Of a stretch of DNA of 64,000 bases, positions 48,876 through 57,791 are shown piece by piece. The stretch covers positions 6,879,071-6,943,070 of the forward strand of contig NZ_RRCN01000001.1 in NCBI RefSeq assembly GCF_003863965.1. The letters are read 5' to 3'. The stretch comes from Paenibacillus oralis. Lineage in GTDB: Bacteria > Bacillota > Bacilli > Paenibacillales > Paenibacillaceae. The notes below the pieces were generated by a model. That model searched no databases. It had not been told where the DNA came from and saw only the letters and a program-made list of their open reading frames with translations. Within the stretch, counting starts at the first letter, position 1. The number at the start of each line of letters is the position of its first letter. A program made the position numbers and the translations under genes.

Positions 48876-51131
48876 TTAAGGCTGCAAAGGCAGCTCGCGG
48901 TTCGGACCGCCGCGTCTGCTCATCCGCTTGAGCAGATCGCGGGTGAGACGACGGACCGCTTGCCACTCTTCCTCCGAGACGGAGGCGGAGCTGTAGTTCG
49001 CTTTTTCGAAGCTGGCCAGCAGCGGGTCGAGCGCGCCGGACAAATGCGGCTTCTCCCGCTTCCAGCGGGCGAACGTTTCCCGCAGCGTTTCCTGGTCGCC
49101 GCGCGTCAGTCCTCTGACCCGCAGCCTTTTGACCACCCGCAGCGTCTCGAACACCGTCTTCTCGCCGGGCGTTAACGGCCGGCCCAGGCGCAGCCGAAGC
49201 CATGCAAAGTAAAGCTCGTTCCGCACCTGATACAGCCCCCAAGCCAGCAGCACGGCCAGCGCGCTCAAAGATACGCGGCGAAGCACGGCAGGGTCGATCT
49301 TATCCAGGAAGCTTTCTTCTATGGCTGCGGTTTCCGTCTCTTGGGCGGGCTCCGGCGCCAGCGTCTCCACGCTGTCCTCCTCGGCCAGCAAAATCGGCGC
49401 GTCAAAGCCGGGCGTCGCCTCAAACGGAACCCAGCCGTAGTCGCCAAAGTACAGCTCAGTCCAAGAGTGGGCGTCGGCGTTGCTCACCGTGTAATCTCCG
49501 CTAATCCCCGGGTTTCGCATCATCATTTCCTCGCTCGGCTGGGTTCCCGGCGCATAGCCTTTCACCCATCTGGCCGGAACCCCCAGCGACCGGGCCATGA
49601 TCGCCATCGCCGTCGAATAATAATCGCAGTAGCCCTGCTTGATTTCGAACAAAAAGCCGTCAACGAAGTCGCCGCTTTCCCGCCGGGACAAATCCGGCTT
49701 GTTTGTATATTCGAAGTTTTGCCGCAAATAAGCCTGCAGCAGCTCCATTTTCTCATACGGCGTGGCTCCTTCCGCCGTGACCTCCTGCGCCAGATCCTTC
49801 ACCCGCTGCGGCAGGCTGTCCGGAAGCTGCAAGTACTCCTCGTCCAGGGGCTCCGGATACAGTGAGTCATAATCGGCCTGCTTCAGCTCCTGCAGCGGAA
49901 TGAGCGGAATATTCGCCACAACCTTGTATTTTCGCGGGTAATCCGGCAGGTCGCCGGGATCGCGGTACCCGTTCCAGAACAGTTCGCCTTCCCGCCGGGC
50001 CCAGCGCATATCGGCAGACTGCTGCCGGTCGTCCAGCAGCTCGACACTCTCCATCGCATAGCCTCCGAACAGCACCGGATATTCCTGGTCAGTGTTCATC
50101 GTAATGATTTGTTCAACCTGTCTCGTCTCGATCTTACCGGGACGATCCGCAGCAAGCGGCCCATCGGAGGGCGCCCCCCTATACCGCTCGGTTTGCCTCG
50201 GTTCATCCTCAAGATCGGCCCAGCCTTTCCCCGAGTAGATCCGGCGGGTTTCCCCGCGCCAATAAGACCTGACGGGCGTGGATACCGACATGACCGGCGT
50301 ATAGCTGAATTCGAAGCCGTCGCCCAAGTCCTTGTCATCCCGGCTGTATCCGGACATGATTTCCTCCTGGGACACGATCGTTCCAGTGGTTTCTACAACG
50401 CCCGAAAGCGTTGTTCCGGCATCGCCCCCCGCTCCGCCGCTTCGCTTGATCCAGGCCGTGTAGGGATCGGTCAGCGTCGGCGAAACCGCCGGCATGCTGA
50501 TGCCGATCAGCAGGACGCAAGCAAATACGAGGGCGATGTTTATAGCGACCTTGATCGGCTGCCGCCGGAGCCGCTGCCATCCTTGCGGATATTTCAGCCG
50601 GTACTCGTAAAAATGCCAGCTGGCCAGCCAGCCAAGTCCGGCAAAAACGAGCCAAGCGACATTGGACCATAGATAATAGGAAGTAAAAGAGTCCAAAATC
50701 GTGAAAGCCAATAGATGTGCGGCCAGAAACAGCAGGATGCGTTTGCGGCCGACGACCAGCCGAACGGCCAACTCCAGCAGCGCCCAAGCCGCCAGCGAAA
50801 ACCAGATATACGGAACGAACGAAAGCGCCATGCCGCGGATCTGATCGGGAAACAACGGCCCGTAAGGGACGTAAACGCCGTAGCCGGTCAAGACGATCCG
50901 CCATCCGGCGAGAACAAGTGCGATTTTGACCGTCCATTTCCAGGCCGCCTTAATCGGCAGCAGCACTTCGATAAGCGCTATGGTAATGACAGTGACCGTG
51001 ACCAGCGTGGTCGTGACCGAAAACCATATCGGCTCTGTGAATTCGATCCACTGCATGGCGATGACTGTCAGCCAGAGCATGACGAGCAGCCGGTACGAAA
51101 ACCATTTCCAGTGCGGCGCCGTCGTCATCAT
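48876..51131 (-). CDS. Membrane-anchored transglutaminase-like protein (TgpA-type)
   Basis: 751 residues from the ATG at 51131 (GGGAGGTG upstream). Five to six membrane helices occupy residues 10-200 (YRLLVMLWLTVIAM, WTVKIALVLAGWRIVLTGYGV). A long extracellular part ends in the transglutaminase core: Cys in KQGYCDYYSTAMAIMARSLG, His in NADAHSWTELYFGDYGWVPFE. One more membrane helix (about 615-635) and a cytoplasmic DUF4129-like tail follow. The start overlaps the DUF58 stop. It forms the common three-gene set with MoxR and DUF58, thought to assemble or modify surface proteins. A longer upstream frame is an artefact of the overlapping gene. Confidence 0.9.
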   Translation of the reverse strand: MMTTAPHWKWFSYRLLVMLWLTVIAMQWIEFTEPIWFSVTTTLVTVTVITIALIEVLLPIKAAWKWTVKIALVLAGWRIVLTGYGVYVPYGPLFPDQIRGMALSFVPYIWFSLAAWALLELAVRLVVGRKRILLFLAAHLLAFTILDSFTSYYLWSNVAWLVFAGLGWLASWHFYEYRLKYPQGWQRLRRQPIKVAINIALVFACVLLIGISMPAVSPTLTDPYTAWIKRSGGAGGDAGTTLSGVVETTGTIVSQEEIMSGYSRDDKDLGDGFEFSYTPVMSVSTPVRSYWRGETRRIYSGKGWADLEDEPRQTERYRGAPSDGPLAADRPGKIETRQVEQIITMNTDQEYPVLFGGYAMESVELLDDRQQSADMRWARREGELFWNGYRDPGDLPDYPRKYKVVANIPLIPLQELKQADYDSLYPEPLDEEYLQLPDSLPQRVKDLAQEVTAEGATPYEKMELLQAYLRQNFEYTNKPDLSRRESGDFVDGFLFEIKQGYCDYYSTAMAIMARSLGVPARWVKGYAPGTQPSEEMMMRNPGISGDYTVSNADAHSWTELYFGDYGWVPFEATPGFDAPILLAEEDSVETLAPEPAQETETAAIEESFLDKIDPAVLRRVSLSALAVLLAWGLYQVRNELYFAWLRLRLGRPLTPGEKTVFETLRVVKRLRVRGLTRGDQETLRETFARWKREKPHLSGALDPLLASFEKANYSSASVSEEEWQAVRRLTRDLLKRMSRRGGPNRELPLQP

Positions 51132-52396
51132 AACCTCACACCTCCCACGGCTGCGGGCAACTCGCCCAGGGAAGCGATATGAACGCCCCGCAGTCCCCGC
51201 TCGTGAAGCGTCTGCTGCCAAGCGGATGGCTGGCTCCGATTCGCCCGCGGATGGGCGAACGCGGAGTTCTCCCGGCCGATTTGGATATGATACGGCACCA
51301 TTTGCCGCGTTTTGGCCCAACGCAGCATGCCCAGCGCTTTGTCATCGGCCAGCGGGCTGATGAGAATAAAAAACGCTCCCGGCGGAAACCATTCTTTATG
51401 CGAATCCAGCTTGTCGAGAGGGTTGCCGTAGCCGTCCGCGTCGATGTCCACGAGATGATGGATCATCTGTTGACGTTCGAGATAACCTTCGGCGGGGGCA
51501 AACAGACGGAACGCTTTTCCCATCGTGCCCATTCCCATAATGATCCGCGCCCTTGCCCCATACTCCAGCAAAGAAGCGGCCGTCGACACGGCCAGCTCGA
51601 ACTGGGCTGCGCTCGCATAGCTGGCCATATGGGCGTCGAGCAGCAAAATCGTCTTCGGCAGCGACTCATGTTCGAACTCCTTGGACTTCCACGCCCCGGT
51701 TTTGGCCGTAGCGTTCCAGTGAATCCGTGAGATTCGGTCGCCGTATACGTAATCGCGAACCCCATTAATCTGCGTCGTTTCCCGCCGCGAAAGGGAGATG
51801 GCCGTCTCCGGCCCGGCCAGACGCGAATTGCGGCTGTACAGCTCCCAATGCGGAATGAACACGGTGCGCGGCAAAATGCGGAACTCCCCGCCGTACTGGA
51901 CCGTTCCCGTATGCTCCATCAATCCGAAAATATCCTGGGCACTGCAGGTCGTGCCGGCAAAGACGTATTTGCCCCGTTCAAGCGGAGGCGTCTTGTACAC
52001 CAGTTCCGCGCGTCCGCGAAAATACGGGACCACGCTGTCCTCAAACGCCCAGGTATCGCCGTTGTGCCGCTTCAGGGTCTCGCGGATGACGAGGTACGGC
52101 AGCGGCATAAACGCCGGAAGCTGCAGTTGAAGCCTGACGAGCACCTGCCCGCCCGCTTGCAGCACCCCGCCGCGTTCTTCGAGCGCTAAATTCCTCGCAC
52201 CCCGGATCCGCTTGACGCCGCCAAGCCCCCCGAGCGCCCAATAAGCGGCCAGCACCGTTACCATCATCAACAACATGAACGAAGTCTTGCCGCCCTGAAA
52301 CAAAAGGTACAGGAGGCAGATCAGCCATACGGCGGCCACTCCCCAAAATTTCCGGGCGGCAAGCCCCGCTTTAACTCCTTCAAGAATCGCCCGCAT
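51128..52396 (-). CDS. DUF58-domain membrane protein
   Basis: 422 residues. Two N-terminal membrane helices (residues 17-60) are followed by a beta-rich region and the DUF58 core DYVYGDRISRIHWNATAKTGAWKSKEF, then a vWA-like domain (TILLLDAHMASYASAAQFELAVSTAASLL). Such proteins are partners of MoxR ATPases. The start lies 2 bases after the MoxR stop, and the stop overlaps the transglutaminase gene, so the three are coupled. Substrate unknown. Confidence 0.92.
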   Translation of the reverse strand: MRAILEGVKAGLAARKFWGVAAVWLICLLYLLFQGGKTSFMLLMMVTVLAAYWALGGLGGVKRIRGARNLALEERGGVLQAGGQVLVRLQLQLPAFMPLPYLVIRETLKRHNGDTWAFEDSVVPYFRGRAELVYKTPPLERGKYVFAGTTCSAQDIFGLMEHTGTVQYGGEFRILPRTVFIPHWELYSRNSRLAGPETAISLSRRETTQINGVRDYVYGDRISRIHWNATAKTGAWKSKEFEHESLPKTILLLDAHMASYASAAQFELAVSTAASLLEYGARARIIMGMGTMGKAFRLFAPAEGYLERQQMIHHLVDIDADGYGNPLDKLDSHKEWFPPGAFFILISPLADDKALGMLRWAKTRQMVPYHIQIGRENSAFAHPRANRSQPSAWQQTLHERGLRGVHIASLGELPAAVGGVRL

Positions 52397-52398
52397 AG

Positions 52399-53355
52399 TT
52401 ATCGTCCTACGGAAACCGGCACCTGAACCTGCCGTATGATTTGCTCCAGAACCTGGGCGGCATGGATTTGTCCCAACCGGGATTCCGGACGGAGCAAAAT
52501 CCGGTGCCCGAGCACGTACGGCGCCAGCGTCTTGATGTCATCCGGCAGCACGAAATCCCGCTGCTGCAAAAAAGCGTACGCTTTGGCGGCCAGCACGAAG
52601 GCCAGTGAGGCGCGCGGCGAAGCTCCGAGCAGCACATCCTGGTGCTCGCGCGTGCGGCGGACGATTTCCAGCAGGTAATCGGTCAGCGCTTCGCTGATGT
52701 AAACATCGCGGATTTCGTGCTGAATGGCCGCGATTTCATCCATCGTCGTCACCGGCTGCAGCTGATCGACCGGCTGCCCCTGGCTGTGGGAGCGGAGCAT
52801 CGTTTTTTCGGTGTCCGCATCAGGGTAACCGAGCCCGATCTTCAGCATAAACCGGTCCAATTGAGCCTCCGGAAGCATATAAGTCCCTTCGAAATCGATC
52901 GGATTCTGGGTTGCGCACAGCATGAAAGGCCGAGGCAGCTCATAGGTGAGGCCGTCGGCGGTCACACTGCGCTCCTCCATCACTTCCAGCAGCGCGGACT
53001 GCGTTTTTGTGGTCGCGCGGTTGATTTCGTCGGCCAGCAAAATATTGGTCATGACCGGCCCGGGCCGGAATACGAAGCGTTCCTCATGGGGATGAAACAC
53101 CGATACGCCCGTGATATCACTGGGCAAAATGTCGGGATTGCATTGAATCCGCCGGTAATCGCCGCGCATGGACTTGGCCAGGGCTTTGATCAGCTGCGTT
53201 TTCCCCGTACCCGGGACATCCTCGATTAATACATGTCCGCCGGCAAGCAGCGCGGAGAGCAGGAGATGGATTTCAAAAGATTTTCCTAAAATGCACGATT
53301 CCAAATTGTTTTTTACGGCGGTTAAAGTTCGTATCGATTGCTCTTGTACGGGCAC
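52399..53355 (-). CDS. MoxR-family AAA+ ATPase
   Basis: 318 residues from a GTG at 53355 (GGGAGGG nine bases upstream); an ATG at 53439 would add a non-family extension. Walker A EDVPGTGKTQLIKALA, Walker B NILLADEINRATTKTQSALLEVMEE, sensor region CATQNPIDFEGTYMLPEAQLDRFMLK and the C-terminal lid SPRASLAFVLAAKA are all conserved. MoxR proteins act as chaperones that activate vWA/DUF58 partners, here the next gene. First gene of the operon. Confidence 0.93.
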   Translation of the reverse strand: MPVQEQSIRTLTAVKNNLESCILGKSFEIHLLLSALLAGGHVLIEDVPGTGKTQLIKALAKSMRGDYRRIQCNPDILPSDITGVSVFHPHEERFVFRPGPVMTNILLADEINRATTKTQSALLEVMEERSVTADGLTYELPRPFMLCATQNPIDFEGTYMLPEAQLDRFMLKIGLGYPDADTEKTMLRSHSQGQPVDQLQPVTTMDEIAAIQHEIRDVYISEALTDYLLEIVRRTREHQDVLLGASPRASLAFVLAAKAYAFLQQRDFVLPDDIKTLAPYVLGHRILLRPESRLGQIHAAQVLEQIIRQVQVPVSVGR

Positions 53356-53461
53356 GTGTTTTTCCCTCCCAAATAGAACCTGTATATATCTACCTATTTT
53401 ACATGAAGATAGATTGAGAGTACACTCGCCTGCCCGCAAAAGCCGGGTTGCTATTTATTTC

Positions 53462-53812
53462 CTAACCTTTTGGCCGGACGACCAACGCCGCCAGGAAGGA
53501 GAAGATGATCGCTGAAGAAATCCCTGCGCTGGTCACTTCGAATATGCCGGTAATGACCCCGATCCAGCCATCGTGCTGAAGTTCGGTCAGCGCCCCGTGA
53601 ACCAGGGAGTTCCCGAAGCTGGTGATCGGCACGGAAGCCCCCGCCCCGGCGAATTTGACAAGCGGATCGTACCAGCCTAACCCATCCATGATCGCCCCCA
53701 CAACGACCAGCGTGCTCATCGTATGCGCCGGTGTCAATTTAAGTACGTCGAACATCAGCTGTCCGACAACGCAGATCAGCCCTCCGACCACAAACGCCCA
53801 AACATAAATCAT
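53462..53812 (-). CDS. spoVAE: Stage V sporulation protein AE (SpoVAEb type)
   Basis: 116-residue membrane protein with four hydrophobic segments, starting MIYVWAFVVGGLICVVGQLMFDVLKLTPAHTMS and ending in an EVTSAGISSAIIFSFLAALV helix. Part of the spore inner-membrane channel that moves dipicolinic acid. The ATG at 53812 has AAAGGAGG upstream and overlaps the spoVAD stop by 4 bases. Third gene of spoVAC-AD-AE, expressed in the forespore (sigma-G in Bacillus). Confidence 0.93.
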   Translation of the reverse strand: MIYVWAFVVGGLICVVGQLMFDVLKLTPAHTMSTLVVVGAIMDGLGWYDPLVKFAGAGASVPITSFGNSLVHGALTELQHDGWIGVITGIFEVTSAGISSAIIFSFLAALVVRPKG

Positions 53813-54831
53813 GATTCGTTTTCCTCCTTTTCCAGAGCGACCGCATGGGCAATGCAAGGAATGCTCTCCCCCTGCTGATAGGACAGCGGGGACAAAAGCG
53901 CTCCGGTGGCAACGACCAGTACGCGGCTTAACTCCTTGTTTTTTAATTTTTGCAAAAGCGAACCGTAAGTGACCACGGCGGAACACCCGCAGCCGCTGCC
54001 TCCCGCCATGACGAAAGGCTGTTTATCGCGGTCGTAGATCATCAGCCCGCAATCGTTAAATTCCGTTTTGTTCATCTGGACGCCGTCTTTGGCCAAAATA
54101 TCTTGGACAATAGCATGTCCGACCGACGCAAGGTCCCCAGTGACGATCAAGTCGTAATCCTCCGGTCCCCGCCCGGTGTCGCGAAAATGGGAAACGAGCG
54201 TATCCGCGGCCGCGGGCGCCATCGCCGCCCCCATGTTGAACGGGTCCTTTACGCCGAGGTCCTGGATGCGGCCGATCGTCGCATGCGTGATCCGCGGTCC
54301 CTTTCCCTCAGAGGACACGACGGCGCACCCCGACCCGGTTATCGTATACTGGGCCGTCGCCGGCTTCTGTGAGCCGTATTCCGTCGGATAACGGAACTGC
54401 TTCTCCACCGTGCAATTATGGCTCGCCGTGCCGGCCATCACGTATCGTCCGGCTCCGCTATCCGCAATCAACGCGGCCAGCGCCAAACTCTCCATGGAAG
54501 TGGAGCAGGCGCCGAAGACGCCGAGATACGGAGCGGCGATGGCCCTGGCCGCGAACGTGGCGGAAATGATCTGGTTCATCAAATCGCCGCCGACAAAGCA
54601 GGACAGCTCTTCCCGGGCGATTCCCGCGTTGACCAGAGCAAGGGCGGAAGCATGCTCGAGCAGCTTGCGTTCGGCCTTCTCCCACGTCTTCTCGTCGATT
54701 TCCAGATTGTCGTATACAAAATCAAAGGTACCGCCTAATGGTCCGTCCCCTTCCTCAGGACCGACGACCGTGGCCGCCCCGACGATGGCCGGTTTGGATC
54801 GGAACTCCCATGTTTGTGCGCCGATAAGCAT
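53809..54831 (-). CDS. spoVAD: Stage V sporulation protein AD
   Basis: 340-residue protein with a thiolase-like fold but no enzyme activity known; it binds dipicolinic acid for uptake into the spore. Family landmarks: GAQTWEFRSKPAIVGAATVVGPEEGDGPLG at the start, EEKMLLEHA-like segment, FGACSTSMESLALAA, and GGSGCGCSAVVTYG near the C-terminus. ATG at 54831 with GGAGGG upstream; overlaps the spoVAC stop by one base. The longer frame to 55038 is not supported. Confidence 0.94.
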   Translation of the reverse strand: MLIGAQTWEFRSKPAIVGAATVVGPEEGDGPLGGTFDFVYDNLEIDEKTWEKAERKLLEHASALALVNAGIAREELSCFVGGDLMNQIISATFAARAIAAPYLGVFGACSTSMESLALAALIADSGAGRYVMAGTASHNCTVEKQFRYPTEYGSQKPATAQYTITGSGCAVVSSEGKGPRITHATIGRIQDLGVKDPFNMGAAMAPAAADTLVSHFRDTGRGPEDYDLIVTGDLASVGHAIVQDILAKDGVQMNKTEFNDCGLMIYDRDKQPFVMAGGSGCGCSAVVTYGSLLQKLKNKELSRVLVVATGALLSPLSYQQGESIPCIAHAVALEKEENES

Positions 54832-55331
54832 CAGTGGCCTCCCTCCAAACCGAAAATCGCATAAATCACCCCTACGACAAATGCGGCCACCACGCCAAAC
54901 ACGACCACCGATCCCGCCAGCTTGAACATATTGGCCCCTACGCCAAGCACCAGCCCTTCCGCCCGGGATTCGATGGCGGAGGAGCACATCGAATTGGCGA
55001 AGCCCGTGACGGGGACGGCGGTGCCTGCCCCGGCCCATTGCGCGATTTTATCGTACACCCCAAGCGAGGTGAGAATGACGGAAATCAAAATCAGCACGGC
55101 GACGGTCGGGCTGCTCGCTTCCCTGGAAGTCATCCCGGCAAATGTCATGAACAACTGCTGGATACCTTGTCCGACTAGACAAATGAAACCGCCGACCAGA
55201 AAAGCTTTAAGGCAATTGCCCCAAATGTTCGGCTTCGGCTTATGCTCATCGGCAACCTGCTTGTACTCCTCTTCCGTCAGCAGCAGATGGTTCAGCTTCA
55301 CCCGGGCGCCCGGTTTACTTTTTGTTGGCAA
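54831..55331 (-). CDS. spoVAC: Stage V sporulation protein AC
   Basis: 166 residues from a TTG at 55331 behind AAAAGGAGGG; an N-terminal soluble part with LLLTEEEYKQVAD precedes four membrane helices (AFLVGGFICLVGQGIQQLF ... VFGVVAAFVVGVIYAIFGL). SpoVAC is the mechanosensitive part of the dipicolinate channel in the spore inner membrane. The frame stays open further upstream to 55532, but the ribosome site and family N-terminus favour the TTG. Confidence 0.92.
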   Translation of the reverse strand: MPTKSKPGARVKLNHLLLTEEEYKQVADEHKPKPNIWGNCLKAFLVGGFICLVGQGIQQLFMTFAGMTSREASSPTVAVLILISVILTSLGVYDKIAQWAGAGTAVPVTGFANSMCSSAIESRAEGLVLGVGANMFKLAGSVVVFGVVAAFVVGVIYAIFGLEGGH

Positions 55332-55447
55332 ACGGTATCCCTCCTTTTTCTGCTCATGCCTTATAAGCACGGTATATTCATTATTTGTCAGTGCCCGGCT
55401 TGTTATGTTTGGTAAATCATCCATAGCTGGCATCGGCAAAAAAACAA

Positions 55448-55475
55448 AACCCGCCAAAGATCGCTTAGGCGGGTT
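55448..55475 (-). terminator. Terminator of the small membrane-peptide gene
   Basis: Minus-strand hairpin AACCCGCC-taagcgatcttt-GGCGGGTT followed by TTGTTTTTTTG. It lies between the 25-residue peptide gene and spoVAC, separating their transcripts. Confidence 0.8.
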
Positions 55476-55548
55476 CGGGACACCGGGCATTGGGTGAAAA
55501 TGATTAGCGTAGTCAACGGAACTGGCGTCCAAGGCGTCCTATTTGTTT

Positions 55549-55626
55549 TTAAAGAAGCAGAAGAATGATGACCAACAGGATAAAGAGAAGACAGATCAAC
55601 AGCCAATCCATGGAGCGGAGTTCCAT
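55549..55626 (-). CDS. 25-residue hydrophobic membrane peptide
   Basis: Short gene with a strong ribosome site AAGGGAGG eight bases before the ATG and its own terminator downstream. The product starts MELRSMDWLLICLLF and continues as an uninterrupted run of Ile, Leu and Val to the stop, so it is a single membrane helix with a short charged head. It is directly upstream of spoVAC on the same strand, which recalls small sporulation peptides such as SpoVM in size only. Function unknown. Confidence 0.6.
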   Translation of the reverse strand: MELRSMDWLLICLLFILLVIILLLL

Positions 55627-55809
55627 ACTTGTGCCTCCCTTATTTGGCCCCTTGCTTGCTGCAGTATATGCACCGCTATGGATTTGGTGCTTGGTCCGGC
55701 GTTAAAGAACAGGCCTTTCCAGGCTCATGGACAATCGGAATCAGGTAGTTCATACTAAGTAAGGAGCGTATGGATTTGCCATTTGCAGGAAAAAAAGGAG
55801 AGAAGCAAA

Positions 55810-56883
55810 ATGAATGAAAAAACGCAGCAGCTGTTTAAACAGCTGACCGAATTTCCGGCGGCCCCCGGGTTTGAGCGGGAGCTGCGCGCTTTCGTTAAGG
55901 ACAAAATGTCCCTTTATACAGAGGAGTTCGTGCAGGACCGGCTCGGCAGTTTGTTTGGAGTACTGCGCGGCGATGAGCAGGGGCCGCGGGTCATGGTCGC
56001 CGGTCATTTTGACGAGGTAGGCTTTATGACCACCGGCATCAGCGATAACGGGATGGTGTCTTTTCAGCCGCTCGGGGGCTGGTGGAGCCAGGCGGTATTG
56101 GCGCAGCGCCTGCAGATCATTACGCCGAAGGGGAACATCGTCGGCGTGGTCGGATCAACGCCTCCCCACCTGCTGGATGAAGCGCAGCGCGGCAAGCCGG
56201 TCGAGTTGAAATCGATGTACCTCGATATCGGCGCCGACAGCCGCGAGGAAGCGGAAGCGGCCGGCGTGCAGATCGGGCAGCAGATTTTGCCGATTTGCGA
56301 GTTTACACCGCTCGTCAACCCGAAAAAAATCATGGCCAAAGCCTGGGATAACCGGTATGGCGTCGGTCTGGCGATCCAGCTGTTGGAAGCTTTACACCAG
56401 GAAAAACTGCCGAACGTTCTCTACTGCGGAGCGAACGTGCAGGAGGAATTGGGCACGCGGGGAGCCCGCACGGCGGCCAATCTGATTCAGCCGGACATCT
56501 TTTTTGCGCTGGACGCCAGCGCGGCGAACGATATGACCGGCGACAAACGCGCCTTCGGCAAGCTGGGCGAAGGGGCGCTGCTGCGGGTGTTCGACCCGAC
56601 GATGCTGACGCATCGGGGGCTGGTGGAATATATCCGGGACACGGCGGATACGCACCGCATCAAATACCAATATTTTGTGTCCACGGGCGGAACCGACGCC
56701 GGCCCGGTACATTTGAGCGGCATCGGCGTGCCTTCGGGCGTGATCGGCATCTGCTCGCGGTACATCCACACCTCGTCGTCCATCATCCATACCGACGACT
56801 ACGCGGCCGCCAAGGAACTGCTGATCCGGCTGGTCAAAGGACTTGACCGCACTACGCTGGCCACCATCCTGGAGCAGAGCTGA
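55810..56883 (+). CDS. M42-family metallo-aminopeptidase (YsdC/FrvX-like)
   Basis: 357 residues from the ATG at 55810 (AAAGGAGAG upstream). Two-metal site ligands: His in VAGHFDEVGFM (about 67), Asp in AKAWDNRYGVGLA (about 181), Glu-Glu in NVQEELGTRGA (about 213), Asp in FFALDASAAND (about 235) and His in SSSIIHTDDYAAA (about 320). Large cytoplasmic complexes of this family trim N-terminal residues from peptides. Stands alone between the spoVA region and repeat R4. Confidence 0.92.
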   Translation: MNEKTQQLFKQLTEFPAAPGFERELRAFVKDKMSLYTEEFVQDRLGSLFGVLRGDEQGPRVMVAGHFDEVGFMTTGISDNGMVSFQPLGGWWSQAVLAQRLQIITPKGNIVGVVGSTPPHLLDEAQRGKPVELKSMYLDIGADSREEAEAAGVQIGQQILPICEFTPLVNPKKIMAKAWDNRYGVGLAIQLLEALHQEKLPNVLYCGANVQEELGTRGARTAANLIQPDIFFALDASAANDMTGDKRAFGKLGEGALLRVFDPTMLTHRGLVEYIRDTADTHRIKYQYFVSTGGTDAGPVHLSGIGVPSGVIGICSRYIHTSSSIIHTDDYAAAKELLIRLVKGLDRTTLATILEQS

Positions 56884-56997
56884 CTGAACGGCGGGTGAGC
56901 TTCCCGTACATCTTGCCAGCCTGTTTGGCTTCCGTTTGCGCATAGCAGCTGGCAGCTACTTTTCGCGTAGATCGGCGGTTGAAGCTTCCCTGTCTCA

Positions 56998-57186
56998 CTC
57001 TAACGGACCGGAGCGCCGTTATTCCGGCGAAATCGCGGGCTTTTAAAATCTAACGGACACCAGAGACCTTATTGAGCATATAATGGCATGTTTTTAGTCG
57101 TTTTCCCGCAAATAAGTGCTCCCCAGTCCGTTAGAAGTTGAAACTCCGCTTTTTAGGGCAAATAAGGCCGCTCAGGTCCGTTAGCC
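56998..57186. repeat. Four-unit repeat R4 (CTAACGGAC core, diverged)
   Basis: Diverged relative of R3 with only the units kept. Forward units CTAACGGACCGGAGCGCCGT (57000) and CTAACGGACACCAGAGACCT (57053) are followed by reverse units AATAAGTGCTCCCCAGTCCG (57111) and AATAAGGCCGCTCAGGTCCG (57161), each reverse unit ending TTAG. Linkers share nothing with R3, so the unit and its forward-forward-reverse-reverse order are what is conserved. Non-coding. Confidence 0.75.
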
Positions 57187-57391
57187 GCTTACGGGGTTGC
57201 GATGGTTCTACGCCAGAGGTTGCCCCATTCGTATACGGTAGGTCAGCCATCAATACCATAAATCCAAAAATGGGATATATAGTACTTACATCCTATTGAC
57301 TCCATGTTTTTCCTTCTTTTTCTAGAACCAAAGTCATCCCCTTAAAGTCCCCTATTATTGAAAATTTTTTGAATTTACCGAAAATTTTATG

Positions 57392-57418
57392 AAATATCAC
57401 ATCCCCTCCACCGATATA
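57392..57418 (+). promoter_or_regulatory. Sigma-D-like (motility sigma factor) promoter
   Basis: GAAA (57392-57395), exactly 15 bp, then ACCGATAT (57411-57418). The sigma-D consensus of Bacillus is TAAA-N15-GCCGATAT, so only two of twelve positions differ. Transcription would start near 57426, giving a leader that begins about 65 nt before the riboswitch. No good sigma-A promoter was found in its place. Confidence 0.6.
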
Positions 57419-57489
57419 AGTAGTATGTTCCTATTTGTGGGAGCGCCGCGACTTCACTCTCCCATCATTCACAAACAAATACAAGGAAT

Positions 57490-57582
57490 AGGATGTAAAT
57501 CGCAAACCTGGCCGAAAGGCAGGGACGCAAAGCCACGGGTCTAAAATTCTTAACGGAATCATGACCGCCGGGATGCCAACCT
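57490..57582 (+). ncRNA. Cyclic-di-GMP-I riboswitch (GEMM-I aptamer)
   Basis: The aptamer core is clear: GCAAACC, then stem P2 capped by a GAAA tetraloop (CCTGGCC-GAAA-GGCAGG), then the hallmark GGGACGCAAAGCCACGGGTC (57522-57541) with the tetraloop receptor, a P3 closed by GGTC/GACC, and CCGCCGGGATGCC at the 3' end. These are the conserved joining segments that bind c-di-GMP in GEMM-I RNAs. It sits in the 5' leader of the chemoreceptor-like operon and is followed at once by an intrinsic terminator, so it should act on transcription. Whether ligand turns expression on or off cannot be read safely. Confidence 0.9.
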
Positions 57583-57612
57583 TATGCCGAATCTCGGGCT
57601 TGTTGGCCGCCG

Positions 57613-57638
57613 GACTTTCTTCGCGAAAGTCTTTTTTT
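57613..57638 (+). terminator. Expression-platform terminator of the c-di-GMP riboswitch
   Basis: Hairpin GACTTTC-ttcgc-GAAAGTC (57613-57631) followed directly by seven T, 30 bp after the aptamer and 150 bp before the first gene. The placement is that of a riboswitch-controlled attenuator. Confidence 0.85.
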
Positions 57639-57791
57639 GGTTTCAATTGAGGCTTTGGGTCAGGCTGCATCGTCGCGGCGGAGAATCGGGCACAAGGAGG
57701 GAGGGGACCTGCTTCTAAAAAGTTAAAACGGCGAAACACGAAAAACGGCAACTGCTAAGGGAATTAGAGTGACAGCAAAGGAGTAAGTAAC

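Noticed and set aside
53812..55038. Longer starts for the spoVAE and spoVAD genes
   Set aside because: The extensions overlap the preceding gene in another frame, show no family similarity and lack ribosome sites; the shorter starts match family N-termini and overlap stops by 1-4 bases.
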